From contig JANWHF010000266.1 of the NCBI GenBank assembly GCA_025450555.1, forward strand, positions 1 to 6,617: a DNA stretch of 6,617 nucleotides, given 5' to 3'. Origin of the DNA: Tepidisphaeraceae bacterium (GTDB lineage Bacteria > Planctomycetota > Phycisphaerae > Tepidisphaerales > Tepidisphaeraceae). Within the stretch, counting starts at the first letter, position 1; the number at the start of each line of letters is the position of its first letter. A program made the translations under genes and the position numbers. Below the pieces are notes generated by a model. The model was not told where the DNA came from. It saw only the letters and a program-made list of their open reading frames with translations, and searched no databases. Below are positions 1 through 5,442 of this stretch, piece by piece.

Positions 1-139
1 ACATCGCCGACCGCTTGGGCTCAGGCAGCAGCTTCAGGCCATAGTAAAAGTTCTTGGCCTTGGCCTTGGTGAGCTGTTCGCAATAGGCGCCCGAATGGGC
101 CAGGGGAATGGAATTGACAAGCGAAACCGTCATGCTCAT
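1..139 (-). CDS. hpnD: Presqualene diphosphate synthase HpnD, N-terminal fragment (runs off left edge)
   Basis: Only the first 46 codons lie in the window; the gene continues past base 1. The visible peptide starts MSMTVSLVNS and carries YCEQLTKAKAKNFYYG (residues 19-34) followed by LKLLPEPKRSAM. This is the first conserved block of trans-isoprenyl diphosphate synthases of the squalene/phytoene synthase family, and it resembles HpnD. The Asp-rich catalytic motifs lie outside the window. HpnD is known to condense two farnesyl diphosphates into presqualene diphosphate, the substrate of HpnC. The ATG at 139-137 overlaps the hpnC stop as ATGA, and GGGAGAG at 153-147 gives a ribosome binding site seven bases upstream. 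A second in-frame ATG at 133-131 is less well placed. Assignment as HpnD and not a phytoene synthase relies on the hpnC neighbour and on the peptide; I am fairly sure. Confidence 0.82.
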   Translation of the reverse strand, partial: MSMTVSLVNSIPLAHSGAYCEQLTKAKAKNFYYGLKLLPEPKRSAM

Positions 140-1128
140 TCGTCTGCTCTCCCGGGTCGGCCTTCACGACGCACAATCCGCGAAGCGCATGCGCCAAGCG
201 CGGAAAGTACCAGCCGCCCTTTCTGCCATTTGGAGAGCACCGGCCTGCGGGTGAGTGTGTCATAGCCCTGACGGACAATGGCCGACAGGACCGCCCTGCC
301 GCCCTTTCCGAACAAGGCAATCTGACTTCGCACCGCGGGCCGCAATAACGGCAGCAGTTTCTCCCCCCGGTCAAACAGCGCCTCCGTGCGCTCCACTTCA
401 TACTGAATCAGCTTGCGATAATTTTCGTCGAACTGGCCGGAATTGATTTGCGCTTCGCTCACGCCGAACCGCTCCATCGATTCGCGCGGCAGATAGATGC
501 GATCGCGATCGAGAATATCTCGCCGCACATCCTGCCAGAAGTTGGCTAGTTGCAGGGCCGTGCAGATCTGATCGGAAAGCAGTTGGCGCTCTTGGTCGCG
601 GTAGCCGCAGACATAGAGCACCAGCCGGCCAACCGGATTGGCGCTGCGCCGGCAGTAATCGAGCACCTGCTCAAAAGTGTCGTAGCGATCGACGCGCTGA
701 TCCTGCTCGAAGGCATCGATCAGATCCAGAAACGGCTCGATCGGAATACCATGCTTGGCGATCGTCTGCTTCAGCGCCCTGAAAACCGGCGTCGTCGCCT
801 TGCCGGCATAGCAATCCTCGGCCTGCTGGCGGAAGCGGGCCAGGTATTCGCTGGCACGAGTGCGATCGCGCACTTCGTCGCCCAGGTCGTCAGCCGTGCG
901 ACAAAAGGCGTAGATATTGCAGAAATCCTGCCGAAGCGATTTGGGAAGCAGGATCGAAACGACGGTGAAATTTTCGTAATGGGTATGGGCAAGCTGCCGG
1001 GTGTAGCGAATAGCAGCTTCGTCGCTGGGGCAGGATTCAAAGGCAGCCCGCACGGTTGGCGGCACGACGCGGAGTCGGTCGGCAAGGGCCGGTACGGGCG
1101 CGTCGCTGGGAATAAATCCGTGATCCAT
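136..1128 (-). CDS. hpnC: Hydroxysqualene synthase HpnC (squalene/phytoene synthase family)
   Basis: A 330-residue cytosolic or membrane-associated isoprenoid enzyme. In the known HpnCDE route it converts presqualene diphosphate to hydroxysqualene, which HpnE reduces to squalene for hopanoids or sterols. Visible motifs are HYENFTVVSILLP (50-62), the first Asp-rich Mg-diphosphate site DDLGDE (80-85) inside FCRTADDLGDE, YCRRSANPVGRLVL (158-171), and the second Asp-rich site DVRRD (200-204) inside NFWQDVRRDILDRDRIYLPRE. The ANPVGR wording favours HpnC over HpnD. About 40 residues precede the conserved core, so the protein is slightly long for the family. The ATG at 1128-1126 is preceded directly by an in-frame TGA, so the start cannot lie further upstream in frame. 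Its ribosome site is weak (GGACGG), while a perfect AGGAGG lies 25 bases away. It overlaps hpnD by four bases, which suggests translational coupling. Confidence 0.92.
   Translation of the reverse strand: MDHGFIPSDAPVPALADRLRVVPPTVRAAFESCPSDEAAIRYTRQLAHTHYENFTVVSILLPKSLRQDFCNIYAFCRTADDLGDEVRDRTRASEYLARFRQQAEDCYAGKATTPVFRALKQTIAKHGIPIEPFLDLIDAFEQDQRVDRYDTFEQVLDYCRRSANPVGRLVLYVCGYRDQERQLLSDQICTALQLANFWQDVRRDILDRDRIYLPRESMERFGVSEAQINSGQFDENYRKLIQYEVERTEALFDRGEKLLPLLRPAVRSQIALFGKGGRAVLSAIVRQGYDTLTRRPVLSKWQKGRLVLSALGACASRIVRREGRPGRADE
147..153 (-). promoter_or_regulatory. Ribosome binding site for hpnD inside hpnC
   Basis: GGGAGAG on the minus strand ends seven bases before the ATG at 139-137. It supports that ATG, which overlaps the hpnC stop, over the second in-frame ATG six bases later. 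The site lies within the last hpnC codons, so terminating ribosomes could re-initiate on hpnD. Confidence 0.55.
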
Positions 1129-1191
1129 TCAAAACCGTCCGACCCGAGCCGACCCTCCTGGCGAATTCACCGCCCCGAATCCCGGAGCAAC

Positions 1192-1216
1192 ATGTACAGC
1201 GAAAGGGACAGTACAT
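1192..1216. repeat. Small inverted repeat upstream of hpnC, possible operator
   Basis: ATGTAC at 1192-1197 and its exact reverse complement GTACAT at 1211-1216 are separated by 13 bases. The arms lie 64-88 bases upstream of the hpnC ATG. They would fall just downstream of a start site set by the possible -10 box at 1235-1240. Six-base arms can occur by chance, so an operator role is only a suggestion. Confidence 0.25.
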
Positions 1217-1234
1217 CGACGGAGCCGATTTGGC

Positions 1235-1243
1235 AATGTAACA
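1235..1243 (-). promoter_or_regulatory. Possible extended -10 promoter element for hpnC
   Basis: The minus strand reads TGTTACATT here, which fits the extended -10 pattern TGnTAnnnT with TACATT in place of TATAAT. No good -35 box is found 16-18 bases upstream. It lies about 107 bases before the hpnC start. This is the best sigma-70-like match I noticed in the gap, but it is weak. Confidence 0.2.
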
Positions 1244-1320
1244 AGCTTCGTTCGCCACGCCGCCGACTCGCGTTATCGGACCAATGGCAAGCGACTTTTG
1301 AGCCGCTGTCCTGCGCTGCG

Positions 1321-1336
1321 AAAAACCTGATGGTTT
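1321..1336 (-). terminator. Weak terminator-like hairpin after the hybrid kinase
   Basis: On the minus strand AAACC, loop ATCA and GGTTT form a five-base-pair stem that runs into a short T tract (GGTTTTT). It lies 22 bases beyond the hybrid kinase stop. The stem is short with only two G-C pairs, so it may not terminate efficiently. Confidence 0.22.
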
Positions 1337-1358
1337 ACTGAGTTGCGCGAAGTAGGGT

Positions 1359-3008
1359 TCAGGTCGAAATGGCCGAGTCCGGCGTACGTGATTCATCGCT
1401 TTGTGCCGGCTGAGTCACGCGCGCAATGGCGTCTTCAAGATGTTTGATGTCAACGGGTTTGGTGAGATGTTCAGTAAACCCGGCCGCCCTGCTTCGGCTG
1501 ACGTCTTCTTCCATTCCAAAACCGCTGAGGGCGATGCCTCTGACCGGTCGTTTGGAACGCAGCGCCCTCATCAGTTCCAGCCCCGACCCATCCGGCAGGC
1601 CGATGTCGCTGATCAGCAGATCAAACTCCGTCGTATCGGCGATGTGAAGCGCCTGCGCCATACTCGGGGCCGAGTGAACGTGATATCCGCGCTTCCTGAG
1701 GATTTTGCTCATCGCCCGCGCGGTGTCGGGGTGGTCCTCGACCAACAGGATCGACACATCTTTAGATGCATGGGCAATTGCAGAATCGGTCGGATGGTCC
1801 GTATGGCCGACGCCGGCGATGTTTACGGTGACGGGCAGCTCGATCGAGAAGGTCGAACCTTGGTTTCGGCCGGCGCTCTGAGCCGAGATCTGCCCGCCGT
1901 GCATTTGCACCAGTTTCCGGCCAATCGCCAGGCCTAAGCCTAGGCCTCCGAATTGCCGGGTGATGTTCCGGTCTACTTGCTCAAAAGCATTGAAGATCCG
2001 CGGCAGCGCTTCGGGCTCAATGCCGATCCCGGTGTCGCGGACTTCAACCAGAATCGTTTGAGCGTTTTGACCCGGGCCAAGACTATCCACTTGCCCCAGA
2101 GGGCGGGACACGTGATTGGAAGTCGTGACTTCAATCTCGCCCCCTTCGGGCGTGAATTTCACGGCGTTGCGGATCAGATTCCACAGCACCTGCTGGAGCC
2201 GGGCCGCATCACCCCAGACGTGATATTCCTGCGCCTGCAGCTTCACTTGGACCCGGATGCCCTTGGCGGCAATCTCCGCCCCGCAGGACAAATGCACCGC
2301 ATCCTGAATCTGCGAATGAAGATCCACAATCTCCCGCCGGATTTCCAGCTTGCCGCGAGCAATACGCGTCACATCCAGCAGGTCGTCGATCAGGCGTGCT
2401 TCCAGTTCGGCATTGCGCTTGATGATCTGCACCAGCTCACGCGACTTGGCGGGAACCGACTTTTCCAGCTCCAAAGCGCTTGCGCTCATCAGGACAGCCG
2501 TCAGAGGCGTGCGTAGTTCATGCGAGAGGATCGCCAGGAACTGGTCCTTGGCGCGATTGGCCGCCTCGGCCTCGGCACGTGCGGATTGCTCGCGCAGGAA
2601 GCCGATGCGCTGCTCTTCCATCCGGCGATGCTGGATCGCATATCGAATCGATCGTTCCAGCATCGAGGACGTGATCTGGCCTTTGTTCAAAAAGTCGGCC
2701 GCCCCGGCATTCATCGCCGCCAGATCAATTTCATGATCGCCCTGCCCCGTGAGCAGGATGATGGGCACTCGGCAACCGTGTGCGATAGCTTCCTTTGCCA
2801 GATCGACGCCATTGTGTTCACCGAGCCGATAGTCGGCCAGGCAGACATCGTGACGATTGGCGGAAAGCTCTTCCAGGGCGGCGTGGTAGTCGCTGACCCA
2901 CTTCACGTCGAATCGCGTCATGCCGATATCGCGCAGAAGCTGGGTGGTGAGGACCATGTCATCCTCATCATCTTCCACCAGAATCAGTCTGATCGAATCA
3001 GGGATCAC
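1359..3008 (-). CDS. Hybrid histidine kinase, REC-HisKA-HATPase-REC
   Basis: A soluble 549-residue signalling protein with no membrane segment. The N-terminal receiver (about 5-125) has the acidic pocket VEDDEDD, phospho-acceptor D59 in ADYRLG, T87 and K109. A charged, probably coiled-coil linker (about 127-155) leads to HisKA with SHELRTP and autophosphorylation site H163. The ATPase domain has N281 in NLIRNAVKF, DTGIGI (325-330) and GGLGLGLAI (354-362). The C-terminal receiver (about 418-535) has LLVEDHPD, acceptor D468 in SDIGLPDGSG, S495 and K517 in LTKP. All residues needed for autophosphorylation and phosphoacceptance are present. The start is GTG with AAGGA seven bases upstream, 29 bases after the response regulator stop, so the two are probably co-transcribed. 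There is no DNA-binding or HPt domain. The N-terminal receiver could take phosphate from the PAS kinase of the same operon; that is inference. Confidence 0.93.
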   Translation of the reverse strand: MIPDSIRLILVEDDEDDMVLTTQLLRDIGMTRFDVKWVSDYHAALEELSANRHDVCLADYRLGEHNGVDLAKEAIAHGCRVPIILLTGQGDHEIDLAAMNAGAADFLNKGQITSSMLERSIRYAIQHRRMEEQRIGFLREQSARAEAEAANRAKDQFLAILSHELRTPLTAVLMSASALELEKSVPAKSRELVQIIKRNAELEARLIDDLLDVTRIARGKLEIRREIVDLHSQIQDAVHLSCGAEIAAKGIRVQVKLQAQEYHVWGDAARLQQVLWNLIRNAVKFTPEGGEIEVTTSNHVSRPLGQVDSLGPGQNAQTILVEVRDTGIGIEPEALPRIFNAFEQVDRNITRQFGGLGLGLAIGRKLVQMHGGQISAQSAGRNQGSTFSIELPVTVNIAGVGHTDHPTDSAIAHASKDVSILLVEDHPDTARAMSKILRKRGYHVHSAPSMAQALHIADTTEFDLLISDIGLPDGSGLELMRALRSKRPVRGIALSGFGMEEDVSRSRAAGFTEHLTKPVDIKHLEDAIARVTQPAQSDESRTPDSAIST

Positions 3009-3015
3009 GCCGGAT

Positions 3016-3020
3016 TCCTT
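3016..3020 (-). promoter_or_regulatory. Ribosome binding site fixing the GTG start of the hybrid kinase
   Basis: AAGGA on the minus strand lies seven bases before the GTG at 3008-3006. No in-frame ATG is visible between the upstream gene's stop (3040-3038) and this GTG. This spacing decides the start. Confidence 0.55.
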
Positions 3021-3037
3021 TACACCTACAATCAGAA

Positions 3038-3505
3038 CTACACCGCGCCGTGAGCCTTCCCCTCTGATGGCGGGAGCTCGACGATCTCAAACCAATATCG
3101 GCCAAGCGCTCGCATCACCGAAACCAGTCCCTCGAACGTGACCGGCTTGGTGATGAAGCTGTTCACGCCCAGATCGTAGGTTCGATAAATGTCTTCCTCT
3201 GCCTTGGAGGTCGTTAAGACGACGATGGGAATATGGCGCAGGTTCGGATCGCTCTTGATCTCGCGAAGTGCCTCCCGGCCATCTTTTTTGGGCATGTTCA
3301 GGTCAAGTAAAATCAGGCCGGGGCGCGGGGCATCATCGGTTGCATATTTATTGCGCCGATAGAGGTAATCCATCAATTCCTCGCCGTCCTGCGCGAAGCG
3401 CAGATCGTTGGCCAGGCGACTTTCGGCCAGTGCATCGCGGGCGAGCATGCGATCGTCCGAATCATCGTCGGCCAGGAGAATGGTGACTGGATTAGCTTTG
3501 TCCAC
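3038..3505 (-). CDS. Single-domain Rcp1-like response regulator
   Basis: A 155-residue stand-alone receiver domain (CheY-like fold, Rcp1 type) that would accept phosphate from a partner histidine kinase in the cytosol. From the GTG at 3505-3503, the acidic pocket is ADDDSDD (12-18), the acceptor is D68 in LLDLNMPKKDG, the switch residue is T98 in VVLTTSK, and the conserved lysine is K120 in SFITKPV. The tail RYWFEIVELPP is typical of Rcp1-like regulators found beside phytochrome-like kinases. No output domain follows. I chose GTG because GAGGA (3518-3514) sits eight bases upstream. A TTG at 3520 would add five residues but has a poorly spaced ribosome site. The gene overlaps the end of the PAS kinase by 14 bases from GTG, or 29 from TTG, so it is very probably translated with that kinase and is its likely partner. 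Confidence 0.92.
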   Translation of the reverse strand: MDKANPVTILLADDDSDDRMLARDALAESRLANDLRFAQDGEELMDYLYRRNKYATDDAPRPGLILLDLNMPKKDGREALREIKSDPNLRHIPIVVLTTSKAEEDIYRTYDLGVNSFITKPVTFEGLVSVMRALGRYWFEIVELPPSEGKAHGAV

Positions 3506-5219
3506 TGATGGTTTCCTCAACTTTCTCGTGCTGCATGGGCAGCGTCACGATGAAGGTTGCGCCTTCGCCGGACTTGCTGCGTGCCGTGATCGATCCGCCA
3601 TGCCGCTCGGCGATCTTCCGACACACCGCCAGGCCGATGCCGGTCCCTTCGTAAGAGCCGCGACCATGCAGGCGCTGGAAGACGTTGAAAATACGGTCGA
3701 GATATTTTTCGTCAAAGCCGATGCCGTTGTCGCACACACAAATCATGCAAGTCTGATTGTCCGATGAAACCTCGGCGCTGATGCGCACGATCGGCGCGAC
3801 GCCGGGCTTGCGGAACTTAAGCGCGTTCCCGACCAAATTCTGCAAGAGTTGTCGCATCTGCATCGGATCGGCATCGATGGTCGGCAACGGCTCGAGCGAA
3901 ACCGCCGCGCCCGCGCGCTCGACGGCGGTTTCCAGATCTCCCAGCACATCCCGCGCGATCTGTGCCAGGTCCACCTTTGAAAACGGCTGCGCTTTGGTCG
4001 TGATGCGCGAGAACGAAAGCAGGTCGTTGATCAGCGTCTGCATGCGCCCAGCAGCGTTAAGCATGCGCTTGAGATAATCCTGTCCGTCGTTCGACAACGT
4101 GGCGGCATTCGTGGTGGACAAACGGTCGCCAAAAGCCTGGATTTTTCGAAGTGGCTCCTGGAGATCATGCGATGCAACTGAAGCAAAATCCTGCAGTTCG
4201 CGATTGCTCACTTCGAGGCGGACGTTGGCCGACTGAAGCTCTGAGGCGGCATTTTGCAGAGCCGCGGTGCGGGCATCGACCAGTTGCTCCAGTTCATCTC
4301 GCGACCGGCGCAACGCCTCCTCGGCCGCCTTTTGGTGGGTGATGTCGTGAAAAGCGACGACCGCGCCGACGACGCGGTCGTCTTCGATCAAGGGCGTCGA
4401 AGCATAAGCCACGGGAAAGACGCTGCCATCTTTCCGCGTAAATGAATCGTCATCGGCGCGCACAGGCTGACCGGTCCGGATCACCCGCAGCAGCGGGCAA
4501 TCTTCTTTGTTGAAAGCAGATTGATCGGCATGCTGGAAGTGAACCAGCTCGTGCATATCGCGGCCCATCATCTCCGCGGCGCTATATCCAAGCAGGCGCT
4601 CCGTCGCGGGGTTCACCATTGTCGCCTTGCCCGATTGATCGACCGCGTAAATGCCCTCGGCAATGTTGTCGGTGACGCTTCGAGTAAAGGCGAGTTGCCC
4701 CCCAAGCCGGCGCTGAGCATCGCGTAGACTTCGCTCGGCCCGTTTCTGCTCGGTCAGATCGACGACGACAGCGCCGACGCCAAGCAGCCTCTTCTCCGTT
4801 CGCACGGGATAAATGCTGACCAGAAGATCGTGGTATCCGTGGCCAGCCTGTCCACTGAATTCGATCCGCAGCTCCGGCTTGCCGCTGTCGCGCACACGTC
4901 GAAGATGGTCTTCAAAGTTGGGACGAATCTCGGGAAGAATTTCGGCAAATCGCCGACCCCAGTGCTCGTGAGGCGGCGCGCCGCTCATGCGCGAGAATTC
5001 TTCGTTGATGCGGAGGAAGCGAAGATCGTTGTTGAAGAAGGCGAAACCTGCCGGCGCTTTTTCCAGCAGCGTGTCGAGCAGCGCGGAAATCTCCTCGCGC
5101 GATCGAAGTGCCTCGGCTAACTGCTCTTCGCGCGGCGGGCGCGCAGAACCCTTGCCGGCCTGGGCGCCAGTTTCAGAGGGAGCTACTTCGGAAAAGCCGA
5201 TCGCCTTGCCCAAATCCAC
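3492..5219 (-). CDS. PAS-PAS sensor histidine kinase (phytochrome-kinase-like)
   Basis: A soluble 575-residue histidine kinase with no signal peptide or membrane segment. After a low-complexity head and a short helix (about 30-50) come PAS1 (about 48-158, ending VVVDLTEQKRAERSL) and PAS2 (about 180-296, ending VVAFHDITHQKAAEEAL). PAS2 carries HADQSAFNKEDCPLL (230-244), a cysteine-bearing segment seen in a recognisable group of bacterial PAS domains. A coiled coil (about 296-342) joins HisKA, where ASHDLQEPLRK places the phosphorylated histidine at H351. The ATPase domain has N465 in NLVGNALKF, DNGIGF (497-502) and GTGIGL (525-530). The SHDLQEPLRK box is typical of kinases paired with Rcp1-like regulators, and such a regulator follows immediately with overlap. 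The GTG start is preceded directly by an in-frame TAA and has AAGGA eight bases upstream, so the start is firm. The signal sensed is unknown. Confidence 0.93.
   Translation of the reverse strand: MDLGKAIGFSEVAPSETGAQAGKGSARPPREEQLAEALRSREEISALLDTLLEKAPAGFAFFNNDLRFLRINEEFSRMSGAPPHEHWGRRFAEILPEIRPNFEDHLRRVRDSGKPELRIEFSGQAGHGYHDLLVSIYPVRTEKRLLGVGAVVVDLTEQKRAERSLRDAQRRLGGQLAFTRSVTDNIAEGIYAVDQSGKATMVNPATERLLGYSAAEMMGRDMHELVHFQHADQSAFNKEDCPLLRVIRTGQPVRADDDSFTRKDGSVFPVAYASTPLIEDDRVVGAVVAFHDITHQKAAEEALRRSRDELEQLVDARTAALQNAASELQSANVRLEVSNRELQDFASVASHDLQEPLRKIQAFGDRLSTTNAATLSNDGQDYLKRMLNAAGRMQTLINDLLSFSRITTKAQPFSKVDLAQIARDVLGDLETAVERAGAAVSLEPLPTIDADPMQMRQLLQNLVGNALKFRKPGVAPIVRISAEVSSDNQTCMICVCDNGIGFDEKYLDRIFNVFQRLHGRGSYEGTGIGLAVCRKIAERHGGSITARSKSGEGATFIVTLPMQHEKVEETISGQS
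3514..3518 (-). promoter_or_regulatory. Ribosome binding site deciding the response regulator start
   Basis: GAGGA on the minus strand sits eight bases before the GTG at 3505-3503, inside the last codons of the PAS kinase. It overlaps the alternative TTG at 3520-3518 and so argues against that upstream start. Confidence 0.5.
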
Positions 5220-5227
5220 TTACGCGG

Positions 5228-5232
5228 TCCTT
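5228..5232 (-). promoter_or_regulatory. Ribosome binding site for the PAS kinase
   Basis: AAGGA on the minus strand lies eight bases before the GTG at 5219-5217. With the in-frame TAA just before that GTG, it fixes the first start of the signalling operon. Confidence 0.55.
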
Positions 5233-5281
5233 TGTTGTCCTTCCGAATTGGACGTTTTCTCCAGCTGCGCTGCTGCTCCAT

Positions 5282-5297
5282 GCCAGCTCTAACTGGC
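5282..5297. repeat. Short hairpin in the PAS kinase leader
   Basis: GCCAG (5282-5286) and CTGGC (5293-5297) are exact reverse complements around a six-base loop. It lies 63-78 bases before the kinase start, with no T tract, so it is not a standard terminator. It could be a leader structure or chance. Confidence 0.25.
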
Positions 5298-5330
5298 TGC
5301 CTCCATGGAACTTATTACCCCGGATTGCCG

Positions 5331-5380
5331 ACCAAAAAGGCGATCCTGAAGGTTACATAGCCATCGTACGCCGTTTTGGT
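5331..5380. repeat. Imperfect 12-bp inverted repeat upstream of the PAS kinase
   Basis: ACCAAAAAGGCG (5331-5342) and CGCCGTTTTGGT (5369-5380) are reverse complements at 11 of 12 positions, separated by 26 bases. A related box, GCCGACAAAA, lies at 5391-5400, and the left arm itself is preceded by GCCG (5327-5330). Placed 112-161 bases upstream of the kinase start and 63 bases beyond the desulfurase stop, the dyad could be a regulator site or part of a transcript-end structure. The loop is long for an intrinsic terminator. Confidence 0.4.
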
Positions 5381-5442
5381 GAATCTGACAGCCGACAAAA
5401 TGACGGTAAAAGTTTGGGGCTCTCAATCCAGTGGCAGACGGG

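Larger units (their letters stand above)
1129..1358. other. Intergenic region between the hybrid kinase and hpnC
   Basis: This 230-base gap separates the signalling operon from hpnC. Reading frames crossing it show no recognisable protein. It holds a weak terminator-like hairpin near the kinase end, a possible extended -10 box, a small dyad (1192-1216) and a well-formed but displaced AGGAGG (1159-1154). A gap of this size with such elements suggests hpnC has its own promoter and is not simply read through from the kinase genes; this is inference. Confidence 0.5.
5220..5442. other. Intergenic region ahead of the signalling operon
   Basis: This 223-base gap between the cysteine desulfurase stop and the PAS kinase start should hold the end of the first transcript and the promoter of the second. 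I found no convincing sigma-70 promoter; the best candidate, TTCACC and TATGTA with an 18-base spacer, is weak. It contains the 12-bp dyad at 5331-5380 and a short hairpin at 5282-5297. A 77-codon frame crosses it but lies mostly opposite or within other sequence and has no recognisable product. Confidence 0.45.

Noticed and set aside
550..1341. A 263-codon plus-strand open frame opposite hpnC
   Set aside because: It lies antisense to a gene with clear catalytic motifs, has no recognisable domain, and is expected in GC-rich DNA where the antisense frame lacks stops.
1037..1396. A minus-strand 119-codon frame spanning the gap upstream of hpnC
   Set aside because: It overlaps hpnC and the hybrid kinase end in another frame, and its composition (Arg, Cys and Ser rich) is that of out-of-frame translation. 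No ribosome site supports it.
3506..3520. TTG at 3520 as the response regulator start
   Set aside because: TTG is a rarer start, and the GAGGA that would serve the GTG at 3505 overlaps it. The extra five residues add nothing to the receiver fold.
1359..5219. Bacteriophytochrome operon
   Set aside because: The kinase box and Rcp1-like partner resemble phytochrome systems, but there is no GAF or PHY domain and no chromophore-binding context, only two PAS domains.
5282..5297. GCCAG/CTGGC hairpin as an intrinsic terminator of the desulfurase gene
   Set aside because: The stem is only five base pairs, lies about 145 bases beyond the stop, and no T tract follows on the minus strand.
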